IMG/VR virus record: IMGVR_UViG_3300031974_004257 | Span: 1-60,116 of that record | Length of the DNA stretch: 60,116 nucleotides | Source: a virus | Direction: 5' to 3' (one strand) | Shown here: piece after piece, positions 20,550-31,066 of the stretch | How the letters are laid out: every line of letters starts with the position of its first letter | Position numbering within the stretch: the first letter of the stretch is position 1 | Notes under the pieces: model-generated | What the model was told of the DNA's origin: nothing | What the model saw: only the letters and a program-made list of their open reading frames with translations | Database searches by the model: none | Position numbers and translations under genes: made by a program

Positions 20550-22030
20550 ACATCTTCTTCTTCTATCTTAAATTTGAATACTTCAGGTTGTTCTCTATAG
20601 TCACCCTGTAAATAGTAAGCAAACTTAATTCCATACATGTACCCAGGCTCTAAACATGAGGTATCTAATTCAAAATAGTTCCCGCTCACATCATACGATA
20701 AGCGAGTGAAGTTGTTGTTTGAGCTTCCAGTCCCAAATGGGATGATCTCTAGATTGTCAATAGAGCGGAAAATTCTATAATAAGCATCTTCAATAATAGT
20801 GGTTTCAACCGCTGCATTAGCAACTGTATAAATGTTTGGCTGCCAATTTTTATCTCGAACAAAAACTCGCAACCTAGGCTTTTGACCCTTGGCATAACTA
20901 TCATCAAGGTTAGTTATAGTTGTTAAATAAACCCGGTCATACAAAAGGTCAGAGGTTTCAACTCTTATTGGTTCATAGGAGCCAGTATAATATTCTATTC
21001 TGGGAGTCGAGCCTGTGTGCCAAACATCAAACAAAGTTTCAAAAGAACTAGTCGAGGCAAATGAGGCAGTATAGATACCTGTAGCAGTCGTTCCATTTTC
21101 AATCAAAAGCCCAGCAGTAACTGAGTTTGTTACGATATTATTTGAGTCAACAACATCAAGTGGATCGCCAAGTGGTCCAGTGCTTCCTGAATAGATTTCT
21201 AACTTTAGTTTATTGTTGTCCAGTCCTGGTATGTTTGCCAACTGACCCCTTACCACATTATATAAATAAAGTGTGTTAAGGTTGTCACTCGCTGGGACTA
21301 TACTACTACTAATATAGAAGTTTCCTCTATTGTCCCGCCGGGTAGAGTCCCACCGTGCCTCAAGTGTTGGCTGATAGTGGTAAAATTCGCTAGTCCTAGA
21401 AAAGAACATCTTTGTAAACAAACTTTCAGAACCTGAAACATCACTGTCTGAAAATCTTAACATGAATCCATAATTATCGGTGGCATCGAGCCACTTATAT
21501 ACTTGTTCAGAAACATCTACTGTGATGTCTTCTAGACCAGTTGGGAAATAAATGCTGGCACTAGTGTTTAAGCCAGTTAAAAAAGAGCCGCCTTGTTGGG
21601 TCCACTCTGTGCCCTGAGAGGCTGATAGCCAGTTGGAAACTCCCAGATCTGAATAGTTGTCCATATCCAGTCCTCGTCCCTCTGTCCAGTTTTGAGCTAA
21701 CATGTTCAACTCTAAACTAAAATCTTCTGGAGTTGAGCTTCCATGCGGCGCATTGTACATGTTCAAATGGAACTTAATACTACCTGTTGTAGTTGGCAAA
21801 ACTCCTGAAGCCATGTCTGCCTGGATCTGATCTATAGGAAACTGTATGATAAACCTACTTTGTTCAGCGTTCTCAGCACTAATAGAGGCAGATGTTTGAC
21901 CCTGGATAACAAAAGCTTCGAGAATATCAGCCGCACCCATGTTTGAGCCGGTTGCTCGGGTAAGAAGATTATTTTCAAAAGCATTTGAAATTGTATTATC
22001 TTTAGTTGCGTAATATTTTTTTATAGCCAT
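20546..22030 (-). CDS. Baseplate protein with DNRLRE/CBM96-like domain (494 aa)
   Basis: The first 230 residues follow the plan of the DNRLRE (carbohydrate-binding module 96-like) domain: SRFIIQFPID, then GSIKFHLNMYNAP, AQNWTEGRG, a W-rich middle, and ITVDVSEQVYKWLDATDNYG followed by FMLRFSD. The family is a beta sandwich with known sugar binding in some members. The remainder is beta-rich tail-protein sequence. I chose the ATG at 22030; a longer frame would need a TTG nine bases upstream. It starts just after the stop of the gp6-like gene and overlaps the next gene by ATGA, so it is translated with the wedge proteins. A role near T4 gp7/gp8 is suggested by order only. Confidence 0.75.
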   Translation of the reverse strand: MAIKKYYATKDNTISNAFENNLLTRATGSNMGAADILEAFVIQGQTSASISAENAEQSRFIIQFPIDQIQADMASGVLPTTTGSIKFHLNMYNAPHGSSTPEDFSLELNMLAQNWTEGRGLDMDNYSDLGVSNWLSASQGTEWTQQGGSFLTGLNTSASIYFPTGLEDITVDVSEQVYKWLDATDNYGFMLRFSDSDVSGSESLFTKMFFSRTSEFYHYQPTLEARWDSTRRDNRGNFYISSSIVPASDNLNTLYLYNVVRGQLANIPGLDNNKLKLEIYSGSTGPLGDPLDVVDSNNIVTNSVTAGLLIENGTTATGIYTASFASTSSFETLFDVWHTGSTPRIEYYTGSYEPIRVETSDLLYDRVYLTTITNLDDSYAKGQKPRLRVFVRDKNWQPNIYTVANAAVETTIIEDAYYRIFRSIDNLEIIPFGTGSSNNNFTRLSYDVSGNYFELDTSCLEPGYMYGIKFAYYLQGDYREQPEVFKFKIEEEDV

Positions 22031-22031
22031 T

Positions 22032-23828
22032 TTATACAATTACTCCCAATATATCTGTATCAGGCAGTAAAACTTCTGCTGCGGAATCTTCTGGTATCTT
22101 TAGGTAACGACCATCGTCGGACATATTGGTATCAACATCATACACATAGTTACTATAAACGCCACCGTTAATATTGTAAAATTCTACGTTTTGAGCGTCT
22201 GTAACGCCAGGTACATCATTTAAGATTCTTAAAATGTCCGTAACATAAATTGATTCTCCAAGGCTAAACTTTATAGTTAGAAAATCATCTTTGAGAGCTT
22301 GAGTACATTTTTCTATAAGATCAAACCTATTAATATCAACATCAGGAATTATTTCATACCTTATTCCTATGTTGATTACTTTGCCATCCAATATATCAAT
22401 TGTGTCATTGATCATTCGATAGTTGTCTATCCATATTTTGAGATTATCTTTTAAGACAGAATTAGGTGCCATCAAATTACCGTTAACATCTTCTGATAAG
22501 ACGTACATGTTAAGGTTTCGGCGGATTGAATCCGGGTCCCTGACCACGGTGGCTCGTTTTATTTTTCCAAATTTTGGAGGCATTCGATAAGATAAACTAA
22601 TATAATCCTCTCTTGTCACCGCTCTGTTCTGAGAAGCATAACTACCCAAGGCACGGACCTTAATCTCCTCAGCCAAAAGTGGTTGAGAATCTCCTGTAAT
22701 AGGTGTTTCATTGTCAACCTCAATAGACCCAAGCATTACATCTATAATTGCTTCAGATAAAACTTGTCGATTAGAAAAAAGAAGCTTTGGATTTCGAATG
22801 GTTTTAATTGTGTTTACTGAAGCATTAGATGTATTTGTTGTGTTAGCAGTATAGGTCACAGTTAGAGTTGTATTTGTTGGGGCGACGCCAAATTTATCAG
22901 TTTTAATTAAATTAGTAGGATCAAAAGTAGTCTCTGTGATATATGGCTTACTGTCTACGTTTAGAACTACATCAGCAGGGTCAGCCACCATATCACCAGT
23001 TAAGTTATCTGCCGAACCGTATCCAAACTGAATGCTCGTTGTTCCATCTACGTTGTGGATTGTTACAAATCTTCGTGGAGCCGGAACCAGCCTCATAGTA
23101 TAGGGTGCTTGTTCTCTTGTGGTGCTGTCTACATTTTTAACCTGAGACATGATAACATCTTGTGATAAATTTTCCACTTGATAATATTCATTACCCTGTG
23201 AATCTTTTACAGACATAACTTCTGTGATGTTTGGCCTGCCAAGTTCAAGGGTTAAAAATCTCTGGTAGTCGGCAACAGATATAATATCTTCAAATTGTTG
23301 ACCGGATACGACTTGACCATATGCTTTTACCGCAAAATATGTTGGGTTACCTGTTACAGTGTCAGTCCTAGCTACTGTTATCTCGTTATTAGGATCACCA
23401 AAATCAATGTCACTTATTAAAGTGTATGTCGCACCATTATCCCCACTAAGTATTGTCCCTTGTTGTAAGATAGGTAGATAGTTTGGATCTGGAGATCTGG
23501 TCCCAGCGGCTACAGGAATAAGCATATATACAGCAATTTGTCCAGTAGATTTAGCTGCGCCTTGGTTCTTGAATCCCAAAGTTTCTGACAACCTAACCAC
23601 GCTGTCATACCTTATGGCACTATCTAAAAAACTTTCGTTAGTTTGGAAGTCAGCATAAAAAGAAAGTTGATCGCCCACATAGGCAACCATATCTAACATT
23701 AGAGCACCAAAAGATGCCTCGCTAAAATCTTTAAATGTCGTTGGATAATAACGTTTAGCATAGTTTTCCAAGTCATTTTTAATTGACTCAAAATCTCTAC
23801 TTGTATAATTTATCGGTCTCTTAGCCAT
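22032..23828 (-). CDS. 6: Baseplate wedge protein, gp6-like (J-like)
   Basis: The N-terminus (INYTSRDFESIKNDLENYAK, then FKDFSEASFGALMLDMVAYVGDQLSFYAD) is the characteristic opening of T4 gp6-like and gpJ-like wedge proteins. The middle holds the expected RALGSYASQNRAVTREDYIS block, and the C-terminus the IRYEIIPDVDIN and SLGESIYVTDILRILNDVPG segments typical of the family. The length (598 residues) is close to T4 gp6 (660). In T4, gp6 dimers build the inner ring of the baseplate and change conformation on contraction. The gene follows the gp25-like gene, its natural partner in the wedge. The ATG has GGTGGAA upstream. Confidence 0.93.
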   Translation of the reverse strand: MAKRPINYTSRDFESIKNDLENYAKRYYPTTFKDFSEASFGALMLDMVAYVGDQLSFYADFQTNESFLDSAIRYDSVVRLSETLGFKNQGAAKSTGQIAVYMLIPVAAGTRSPDPNYLPILQQGTILSGDNGATYTLISDIDFGDPNNEITVARTDTVTGNPTYFAVKAYGQVVSGQQFEDIISVADYQRFLTLELGRPNITEVMSVKDSQGNEYYQVENLSQDVIMSQVKNVDSTTREQAPYTMRLVPAPRRFVTIHNVDGTTSIQFGYGSADNLTGDMVADPADVVLNVDSKPYITETTFDPTNLIKTDKFGVAPTNTTLTVTYTANTTNTSNASVNTIKTIRNPKLLFSNRQVLSEAIIDVMLGSIEVDNETPITGDSQPLLAEEIKVRALGSYASQNRAVTREDYISLSYRMPPKFGKIKRATVVRDPDSIRRNLNMYVLSEDVNGNLMAPNSVLKDNLKIWIDNYRMINDTIDILDGKVINIGIRYEIIPDVDINRFDLIEKCTQALKDDFLTIKFSLGESIYVTDILRILNDVPGVTDAQNVEFYNINGGVYSNYVYDVDTNMSDDGRYLKIPEDSAAEVLLPDTDILGVIV

Positions 23829-23845
23829 TTTGTTCCACCCTGATC

Positions 23846-24250
23846 CTAATTAGTCATTGTTGTAGTTATTATCAACTGATCTGAGCCCGCAAAGGGTAAA
23901 ATATTATACTTAATAACAGTCCTGACATCATTCAGTCCCAAAGTAGGGTCCTCATCGCTCGTTACAAAACTAACTTCCTCTAGGTTGATAGCGGGAATAT
24001 ATCTGTTTGTTTGTTCACTTATTCTTTGTGATACCTGCGAAAAAGTATCTGATGTTACTTGCTCAAACAAGTATCGATGTAATCCCACTCCAAACTCAGG
24101 AATCATGATCCTTTCCCCAGGGGCAGTAAGTATTAACATTTTTAAATTTTGACGTACCGCATCTTTCAGCGTTTTATTAAGCTGATAAGGCCCGTCGGTA
24201 TTACTGTACACCAACGGCAGTCGTGGTGATATGCCTTGTAGTTTACTCAT
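23846..24250 (-). CDS. 25: Baseplate wedge protein, gp25-like (GPW family)
   Basis: 134 residues, as expected for the gp25/GpW lysozyme-like fold. It carries the family signature: LKDAVRQNLKMLILTAPGER followed by IMIPEFGVGLHRYLFEQV, including the conserved PEFG-x-G-L stretch. In T4, gp25 sits at the core bundle of the wedge with gp6 and gp7 and helps start sheath assembly. The gene overlaps the end of the 1962-residue gene by eight bases (ATGAGTAA) and is followed by gp6, a strongly conserved pair in contractile systems. Confidence 0.95.
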   Translation of the reverse strand: MSKLQGISPRLPLVYSNTDGPYQLNKTLKDAVRQNLKMLILTAPGERIMIPEFGVGLHRYLFEQVTSDTFSQVSQRISEQTNRYIPAINLEEVSFVTSDEDPTLGLNDVRTVIKYNILPFAGSDQLIITTTMTN

Positions 24251-27200
24251 CGTTATTAATTAGTATTTCCAATATTCTTTTCTCTTCTCTAATCGAACCG
24301 AGGGCAGGAGGTCGTAAATTGAACAAGAAAGTAGCTAAGAAAAATCCTGCTGGAGTTAATTCTGTTCCTATGTGATCATCTCCATATGTGCTATCTATCG
24401 CTTCCCATCTTCTATCTTCCTCTTCTCTGCCCCGACGATTGTTCACATAGTTTGTGAAAAAACGGTTCAAAACATCACGAGGTTCCTCGTCGAGACCCAT
24501 ACGAACCGGGACGCCCTGGCGGCTAAATTCATGTGGTGCCCTGAGCGCATGTTGATTTTGAAAGTTTGCGGGAGGCTGTAGCAATGGATTATCCTCAGAT
24601 GTTAGGTCTGCCGCTATTCGAAACAAAGAAGTTAAACTAAATTGATCACTGTTTACAATTTGAGAAAACTGACCAATATCCAGTCTGTCTTCGTCTCTAA
24701 AGTCTTCTTGTCCGACTCGCCAATACAAAGGCTCTACCCCATATCTCAACCCATCCGTTCTTAACGTTGGGCGATTGAGACGGCGATCAGGACCAAAACC
24801 ATCCACATAAGCAGCAAATGCTATTGTTAGAACATGTCTAAAATATGAATTTTCAAATCGCCACTCACCAGTTCGTTCATTGCGAGAGAAAAAAGGAATT
24901 TGATCTGAATAGCTTAATCGACCAAGGCGTTGAGCATATTCTCTCAAATCTGGAATGTTTGTTAGAGGTTCCAAAGATGTTATACGAGCTTCAACTTCTG
25001 TAGTGTTGTAAAATGTGGGATTACGTTGCGTTAGATCCCACAAGTATTTCTTATAGTTTGGATTATACAATGGCCCATGCGTGTTAATAAAAGAAGAATT
25101 TCTTACATCAGTTTTAGCCATGGCGAGGTAATTTTCAACTACCACAGGGAAGTTAGAAAACCTAGGTAAGAATTTAGTGGTTGATTGACCCTTGACCGCA
25201 GTCAGCAAAGCGTCATCCATCGATGCTTCTTCTATTCGTAACCGATAGGCAGTGTCGCTATAACGTTCCGCATAACGAATTCCCTGATCCATATACATCA
25301 TATACGAAGCTATTTGAAACGCTACAGGATAATAATAAGAACCCACCATCATACCAAGAGGAGTTGGACCCTCTCTGTCGTATAACTCTGCTATTCTAGT
25401 CCTACCTTGGGCTAGCCCATCTTGTTGTTCAAGTTGTTGGCTTGGCAGGTATTCATCAGCAGCCACCGACATAGCCTCGTAAAGTCTCTTTAGGAGGGAT
25501 CGATATCTGATGTAAGTTTCTGTACTAGGATCAAAAACTGATTTATTAACTTGATCATATTCTGAAGTTTGAGCAATATTATCCAACATTCCAACATATA
25601 CACACCGAACAATAGACTTTAGATTCTCACTGGGTGTAAGGCTCTTTAAGATTGGTGGATTGTTAATAAATTCAGGGTCATCCTCTGAATAAGGATATAC
25701 TTTCTCTATAAATGGTATCAAGGTATAGAAAGGTCCCAATAATTCTTTATCTTCTAAATCTTTTACTAAACGGCGATGTAAATAATCCGTAATAACCTCA
25801 ATAGTGCCAACACTCCTCCAGTTAGGATAAGCCGATGCCATTGGCATAATATTCACGAAAAAAGTTCCAAAATTGGATTGTATTTTTTTAAGGGCAGATT
25901 CTGCTTTGAACAAATCTTGAGCCGTGATACAAATGTCGTCAGACTTCTGTAAAGCCGGCTTATTCAAAGCACTTACATATCTGGGCATTCTTCGTCTGCC
26001 AATTTCGGAAGTAACTGAATCGTCAATCAGTGAGTCAATTCTTTTAGTGTAGTTTGAAATAGGTAAAACATTTTTAGATCGGTTGTTAATTGTAGGGTCA
26101 AAACGAATATCGTCAGACATTGCTAGCCCTACAGACCTATTAGCATAAGACACTATAAATTTAGTAGTATACATGGGAGGCAAAAAGACATCACCTACCT
26201 TTAATATTTCTAAATCGTTAGGTGTAACAATTCGTATTGGATAGCTCACGTTTCCACTGGTATAAGTGGCACCATTAAAAATTCTATAATCTACAGATGT
26301 TAGGTCGCCGTTCTCAGATGGAATAGAAACTGAAGAGGATACCGAAGTTTCATTGTAAAAACCTGCCTCTGGCTGATAATAACTTATGAGAGGAAATGTA
26401 TTTGGCTTATTGACAAAGAAAGTACGAATATTCCCACCAGCATTATTTGAACACCTTAAATAAGTGGCTCCCGTATAGCCAGGATATGGGGCATAATCCT
26501 CTTGATCTTTAAGGTATGTATATGTCCTTTCAGAGATGGCCTTTACTGTCTGAAGTTCTTCATTAGACGGTTGAGTGCCGTAAGCAATCAGCCCAAGACT
26601 AGTGGGGCTAAGCAAACTTCCTAAGCTATTTCTTAATGCCGGGGGGGAATTTGGTATTGAATAATAACCCGCATCTCGGCTATCTGTAGATGTAACTATA
26701 GGTTGACGATATTGTGGTAGATTTAACCGAGGAGGGGCGACTCTTGTATTGTTTCTGGGGTCAGACCAGATAAATTTATACACATTTTCTTGAGTATATC
26801 TGTTTCTTCGTGCGCCAAAATTACCCCTAACATCCCAAGCAACATCAGCGAACCAATCGTCTTCTCCAGGAACATTTACACGGTAACCAACCCTACTGCC
26901 AAAACCTGCGGGAGTTTGAAAATAAGTTACTCCATTGGAGAAATATAATTGATATATTAATAACTCTCTCAGGCTCCAAAAAATTTGATAAAATAGCTCA
27001 GTGCCCATTTTTGAGTTGTATAAGTTATATGCGGTACCCTGGACGGTTCTCTGTTCTTCGCCAAAGAGTTGAGCGAACTTCTTAGCCAACCAATCAGCAA
27101 ATGCGTTGCTAATATCTGCTATGTCCTGGAGAAGATCATTATAGTATTCTAATATTGGTAGATTTTCTATTAGTCTCTGTAGTTGAGATTCTATATTTGT

Positions 27201-30131
27201 AAGATCTCTAAGCCATCCACAAAACTGATTTATTTTGTCAATCTTACTGTTCACAATATCATTATATTGTGCTTCAATTTCTGGTACTGAAAGGTTTAAG
27301 GTTATAGGATTTACAAAGCCGTCTTTTTTACTACAGAAAGCTTCCAAAGGCGAACCAAATCCTGCCTCTCCCAAACCATCTAAAGCATCCTGCATGGCAG
27401 CACCAACAGACAAGAAGAATAACCTTATATTATCCATAGTAAAGTTGATAGAGTTATATACATTGGGATTAATGGTGTCAACAACTTTTATAGTTATTTG
27501 TTCATTTCCATCCAAACCTCGTGTTCTTCTGAAGAGTATTATCTCCTCGTCGTCGGGATCAATTATTTCGGGCTCTGTAATTTCAATAATTTGATCTCCA
27601 GTAATAGTCTCATGAATGTGAAGTATTAGATCATGTGACGCATCACCAGTTAAAAGCTGCTGTAATTCAACAGGGGTTACCATATAGGACACATCCTCAA
27701 CAAAAGCTGTTATCTGTTCTAGGTCCACTTCTTTTGGAGGGGTGGTAGAAGAATCTTTAAGTCCTACTCTTTCTGCTATCTCCACAAGGTCTACAGCATC
27801 AAGATAATCTAAAAGATTAACAAAGCCGTAATCCTCCTTTCTAAATGCGTTAGCCAATTCGATTTCATCATCCTCTGGACCACACCCCAGTAGCGCACGA
27901 ATAAAGTCTTTTGCCAATCCAGCAACAAGAGATTTAAGCCAATTCATGAGTACGACTTCTAGCATCTTTTGATAAATTTTTGATTGTGTGGGTTTTAATC
28001 CAACCATCTCGCACTTTTTAAAATCGATAGCAGGGATGACATCAATCGATGTTACGGACAAGGAAGCAGCGGATGGCGGCAAGCCCAGCGGATCTAGAAA
28101 CTGATTCTCTAGAAAATCACCCAAGACATCCAACGAACATGCTATCTGTTGATTCACATAATTATTAACATCTCGCCTAATCGCTGAATTAGCTCCTCTG
28201 GGATCTTCAACATATTGAAGGGATTGAGTGAGCCTTCGTTTTGTAAGTTCATCATCTACCACTTCATCTCTTAAGAGGATAATCGTTTGCCTAATTACAG
28301 ATTGTAGTTTTGTCTTTCCCATAGCTGCTTGCCAAAACTTTAAGGCATATCCGATAGCTGCAGCCTGACCTGAATCGCAGTCCATGTTTTGTAAGGTAGA
28401 ATTAATACTATACCTTAAGGGTCGATTAGAATAGAGAACCTCAAAATCCCTAGGATTGCCTTGCGTAATCCGTTTAAATGATTCAAAAACTTTATCTCTT
28501 CTTATTTTCTGTTCTTTCTCCGTTTGGACTTTGAGTGCTTGTTGTTCTTTTATTTTTTCTAGATCTGGCTTAGGATATACATAATCAGACATGAAGTTCA
28601 AGACATCTGGTCTGTCTTGCGTTGGTGTTATCTTAGCCATTTCATATATTTTTTTACTATTCTCTATCAAGGAAAAAGTAGTTGGGCTAAATATAAGAAA
28701 TGCGCTCAAGACACGAGCATACTCGGTATCGACATTAAGGTATGTGCGAGTTCCAGTTCCTTGATAATAAAAGGTTCCATTAATAACAACGTGATCTAAT
28801 TGATAGTCGTCCGTAAAAAACATTTCAACACGATCATCGTCTGTTAAAGCTACTTTATTATAATTGTAAAATAAAGATAAAAGACTAAAGAAGCTTCTTA
28901 AGTTGTCAACTTCTCTATTAAAGTCTACTCCACCAATAAAGTCTCTTATTCCCATGACCGCCACCCTGGCGTCGTAATCTTTAATAACTTCCCTGGTAGC
29001 AGCTATGTATCGGAGCATGTCATTAACCACAAATGAAACACTTCTTGTGCTTCTATTGAATACGTCACTACCTTGTTGGCGGCTATAACCTGTTAATATT
29101 CGAGCTTTTTGTAGCGGGGTGAGTTCTACCTCTTCCCTAGAGGGGGCGGTGCTATCAGCTTGAGGTAGTCTCTCAACATCTTCAGCATCAATTTTAACAG
29201 CATAAGTCCATCGTGAGCCAGGACGAGTATCAAAGTTATTATAAAGCCTAAATCTAGAGGGAGGTAGGTATTTTTCTGTAATAGTGGAATAGTTTTCTTC
29301 CGAATTCTTTCCTGTAGCTAACAGTATTTCTCTAAGCGCATTTGAAACTAACTCGGTATAGAGTTGTTTGCCAGCTTGAGATGTCTCTTCCCACGTAGGA
29401 ACAGCACTACCAGTAATGGACTGGACTCGAAGGGTATTAAAGTCATAACCACCCATGTAATCAATATCAGCTTCATCAGTTCTAGCAGTGTAATAGTATT
29501 GTTCGTCTACACTGTTATAATAAACGTTGTGATTTGATCCTGGTAAGCAATTATTTCTCCAGTCAAATATATCAACATTGGTATTTGAAACCATATAGCT
29601 ATTAACTTGTGGAGTAAAAGGAATGTTACTTAAACTAGGGTCGTCATTATATTGATATTTTGGTAAAGAAAAGGCTTGTCTTAACTTGTCCTTGTAGACC
29701 TTTGAATGGGCTGGAGGGATAGCTACCAGATTAGCAACTTCTTGATCATTGACAAAACTCTCCTGATAAGAAATCTCTGAGGTTTTTGAAGAGTACTTTT
29801 CTAGGTAACCTCTGGATCTTAATTGTAAAGCTAGATTGCGAAGACTATTGATCTGGGAGTCATAACTCAATTCCTCTGCTTTGTCGTTTACTACTTGTCC
29901 GTTTTGTGGGTACAAAGTAAAATATGCATTCAGATCATTGATTGTTACTTCGGGGTTTTCTATATTGTCGCTGGGAGAAACATTTAACACTTCTCCTACT
30001 TCAGGGTACGAGAAAAAATATAGATATCTTTCATGTATAGCGTCGATTACAAACCGATTCCTACGGCTCTCGTAGTCATACCCGCTAGCAAAAGGGTTTA
30101 CTATTTGTTTTTGACGTGTGGTTATAGACAT
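24243..30131 (-). CDS. Giant virion protein between spike and gp25 genes (1962 aa)
   Basis: 1962 residues, no signal peptide; one mildly hydrophobic stretch around residue 725 (WLKSLVAGLAKDFIRALLGC) that could be an amphipathic helix. The first 550 residues are Arg, Tyr and Asp rich with a KIKEQQALKVQTEKEQKIRR coiled segment near residue 530. The middle (residues 700-1000) is acidic and helical, the end Tyr, Arg and Asn rich. I do not recognise a family. Its place between the M23/beta-helix spike genes and gp25-gp6 implies a baseplate component that bridges hub and wedge, or a very large wedge extension. It lacks the long regular helical repeats of a tape measure protein. Confidence 0.7.
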   Translation of the reverse strand: MSITTRQKQIVNPFASGYDYESRRNRFVIDAIHERYLYFFSYPEVGEVLNVSPSDNIENPEVTINDLNAYFTLYPQNGQVVNDKAEELSYDSQINSLRNLALQLRSRGYLEKYSSKTSEISYQESFVNDQEVANLVAIPPAHSKVYKDKLRQAFSLPKYQYNDDPSLSNIPFTPQVNSYMVSNTNVDIFDWRNNCLPGSNHNVYYNSVDEQYYYTARTDEADIDYMGGYDFNTLRVQSITGSAVPTWEETSQAGKQLYTELVSNALREILLATGKNSEENYSTITEKYLPPSRFRLYNNFDTRPGSRWTYAVKIDAEDVERLPQADSTAPSREEVELTPLQKARILTGYSRQQGSDVFNRSTRSVSFVVNDMLRYIAATREVIKDYDARVAVMGIRDFIGGVDFNREVDNLRSFFSLLSLFYNYNKVALTDDDRVEMFFTDDYQLDHVVINGTFYYQGTGTRTYLNVDTEYARVLSAFLIFSPTTFSLIENSKKIYEMAKITPTQDRPDVLNFMSDYVYPKPDLEKIKEQQALKVQTEKEQKIRRDKVFESFKRITQGNPRDFEVLYSNRPLRYSINSTLQNMDCDSGQAAAIGYALKFWQAAMGKTKLQSVIRQTIILLRDEVVDDELTKRRLTQSLQYVEDPRGANSAIRRDVNNYVNQQIACSLDVLGDFLENQFLDPLGLPPSAASLSVTSIDVIPAIDFKKCEMVGLKPTQSKIYQKMLEVVLMNWLKSLVAGLAKDFIRALLGCGPEDDEIELANAFRKEDYGFVNLLDYLDAVDLVEIAERVGLKDSSTTPPKEVDLEQITAFVEDVSYMVTPVELQQLLTGDASHDLILHIHETITGDQIIEITEPEIIDPDDEEIILFRRTRGLDGNEQITIKVVDTINPNVYNSINFTMDNIRLFFLSVGAAMQDALDGLGEAGFGSPLEAFCSKKDGFVNPITLNLSVPEIEAQYNDIVNSKIDKINQFCGWLRDLTNIESQLQRLIENLPILEYYNDLLQDIADISNAFADWLAKKFAQLFGEEQRTVQGTAYNLYNSKMGTELFYQIFWSLRELLIYQLYFSNGVTYFQTPAGFGSRVGYRVNVPGEDDWFADVAWDVRGNFGARRNRYTQENVYKFIWSDPRNNTRVAPPRLNLPQYRQPIVTSTDSRDAGYYSIPNSPPALRNSLGSLLSPTSLGLIAYGTQPSNEELQTVKAISERTYTYLKDQEDYAPYPGYTGATYLRCSNNAGGNIRTFFVNKPNTFPLISYYQPEAGFYNETSVSSSVSIPSENGDLTSVDYRIFNGATYTSGNVSYPIRIVTPNDLEILKVGDVFLPPMYTTKFIVSYANRSVGLAMSDDIRFDPTINNRSKNVLPISNYTKRIDSLIDDSVTSEIGRRRMPRYVSALNKPALQKSDDICITAQDLFKAESALKKIQSNFGTFFVNIMPMASAYPNWRSVGTIEVITDYLHRRLVKDLEDKELLGPFYTLIPFIEKVYPYSEDDPEFINNPPILKSLTPSENLKSIVRCVYVGMLDNIAQTSEYDQVNKSVFDPSTETYIRYRSLLKRLYEAMSVAADEYLPSQQLEQQDGLAQGRTRIAELYDREGPTPLGMMVGSYYYPVAFQIASYMMYMDQGIRYAERYSDTAYRLRIEEASMDDALLTAVKGQSTTKFLPRFSNFPVVVENYLAMAKTDVRNSSFINTHGPLYNPNYKKYLWDLTQRNPTFYNTTEVEARITSLEPLTNIPDLREYAQRLGRLSYSDQIPFFSRNERTGEWRFENSYFRHVLTIAFAAYVDGFGPDRRLNRPTLRTDGLRYGVEPLYWRVGQEDFRDEDRLDIGQFSQIVNSDQFSLTSLFRIAADLTSEDNPLLQPPANFQNQHALRAPHEFSRQGVPVRMGLDEEPRDVLNRFFTNYVNNRRGREEEDRRWEAIDSTYGDDHIGTELTPAGFFLATFLFNLRPPALGSIREEKRILEILINNDE

Positions 30132-30138
30132 AAAATAC

Positions 30139-31050
30139 CTAGTTTACGTTATTATATTTGCTGCGAAAATTATACTTAGCGAAAGGGTTATCCGAACTAT
30201 AATTCATTTTGTGAAAAGCAAAATTTCGTTCTTGGCAAGCTAGGTTGGAAACTTCCAATGGAATCTGACTCAACAAGAGTCCTAGCTTGGCTGCGCTGGC
30301 ACCCGTCGGATCTGTGAAAGCACCAATTTGCGCTGTTTGAATTTCTAGGGCAAATGATACTGACGAGTGTATATCTTTAATCAACTCTAAAAGATTATCT
30401 AAAACTTTTGCCAAATCGTCACCCTTTACCATGGGCTGTAACCCAGCGTCATCATTACCAGCAATAAGGTCTATCCCTTGAATATTGTGGGCGATATTTA
30501 AACCAGACGCACCACTGCGTGTGTCTGAACTGGTTACTAGCTTTATGCCTTCCCTACCAATAACCCTAACGGAGTCTGCCTTGATAGCAATAGCAGACCT
30601 TCCAGTTAAATGCCCAACCCTTCCCTTGGCTAAGTGAAAATACTCTTTTGAGTCAATATCTGTACAACGTTGAGTTATATAAATCTTAGCAGCGTCCAAA
30701 TGAGGGTTTGGGTTCATGACTACTCGCTCGCCGGCGGCGTCGGTTTCAGCAGCCATCATCCCACCCAGCCCTGCTACAATTTGAATACACCCTACGTGTG
30801 TTGTAGGCTTGGCTCCTTCTCCTGAGGTTTTTGATCTGGGTCGGTCTCGACCCATGATAATAAAAGTGTTTTCTTTGCCTCTTATTAACGTTTCAGCGGG
30901 AGCATCATTAAGTGTAGGGTTAGGAGATAAAGACTGATTGTTATTAATTCCAGTCTTACGAGCGTTAGCAACGGCAACAGCGCCTTGGCTTTTTAGTTCT
31001 TCGTTCTTTTTACCCGCTCTTGTATCTGGGTTTGTTTTTGCCTCTGTCAT
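30139..31050 (-). CDS. Beta-helical spike-like baseplate protein (303 aa)
   Basis: Residues about 140-200 (GHLTGRSAIAIKADSVRVIG followed by REGIKLVTSS) have the short alternating hydrophobic strands seen in the triple-stranded beta-helix of VgrG and gp5 C-terminal needles. The following KGDDLAKVLDNLLELIKDI is a helical segment common in spike proteins of T4-like phages. The N-terminal 75 residues are Lys, Asn and Pro rich and probably flexible. It lies 16 bases downstream of the M23/OB-fold gene. My inference is that the T4 gp5 role is split here: lytic domain in one gene, needle in the other. Confidence 0.65.
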   Translation of the reverse strand: MTEAKTNPDTRAGKKNEELKSQGAVAVANARKTGINNNQSLSPNPTLNDAPAETLIRGKENTFIIMGRDRPRSKTSGEGAKPTTHVGCIQIVAGLGGMMAAETDAAGERVVMNPNPHLDAAKIYITQRCTDIDSKEYFHLAKGRVGHLTGRSAIAIKADSVRVIGREGIKLVTSSDTRSGASGLNIAHNIQGIDLIAGNDDAGLQPMVKGDDLAKVLDNLLELIKDIHSSVSFALEIQTAQIGAFTDPTGASAAKLGLLLSQIPLEVSNLACQERNFAFHKMNYSSDNPFAKYNFRSKYNNVN

Positions 31051-31066
31051 TTATTTTATCTTTCCC

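Noticed and set aside
24243-30131. Tape measure protein
   Set aside because: Length would fit but long helical repeats and membrane segments are missing, and it is not beside tail tube genes.
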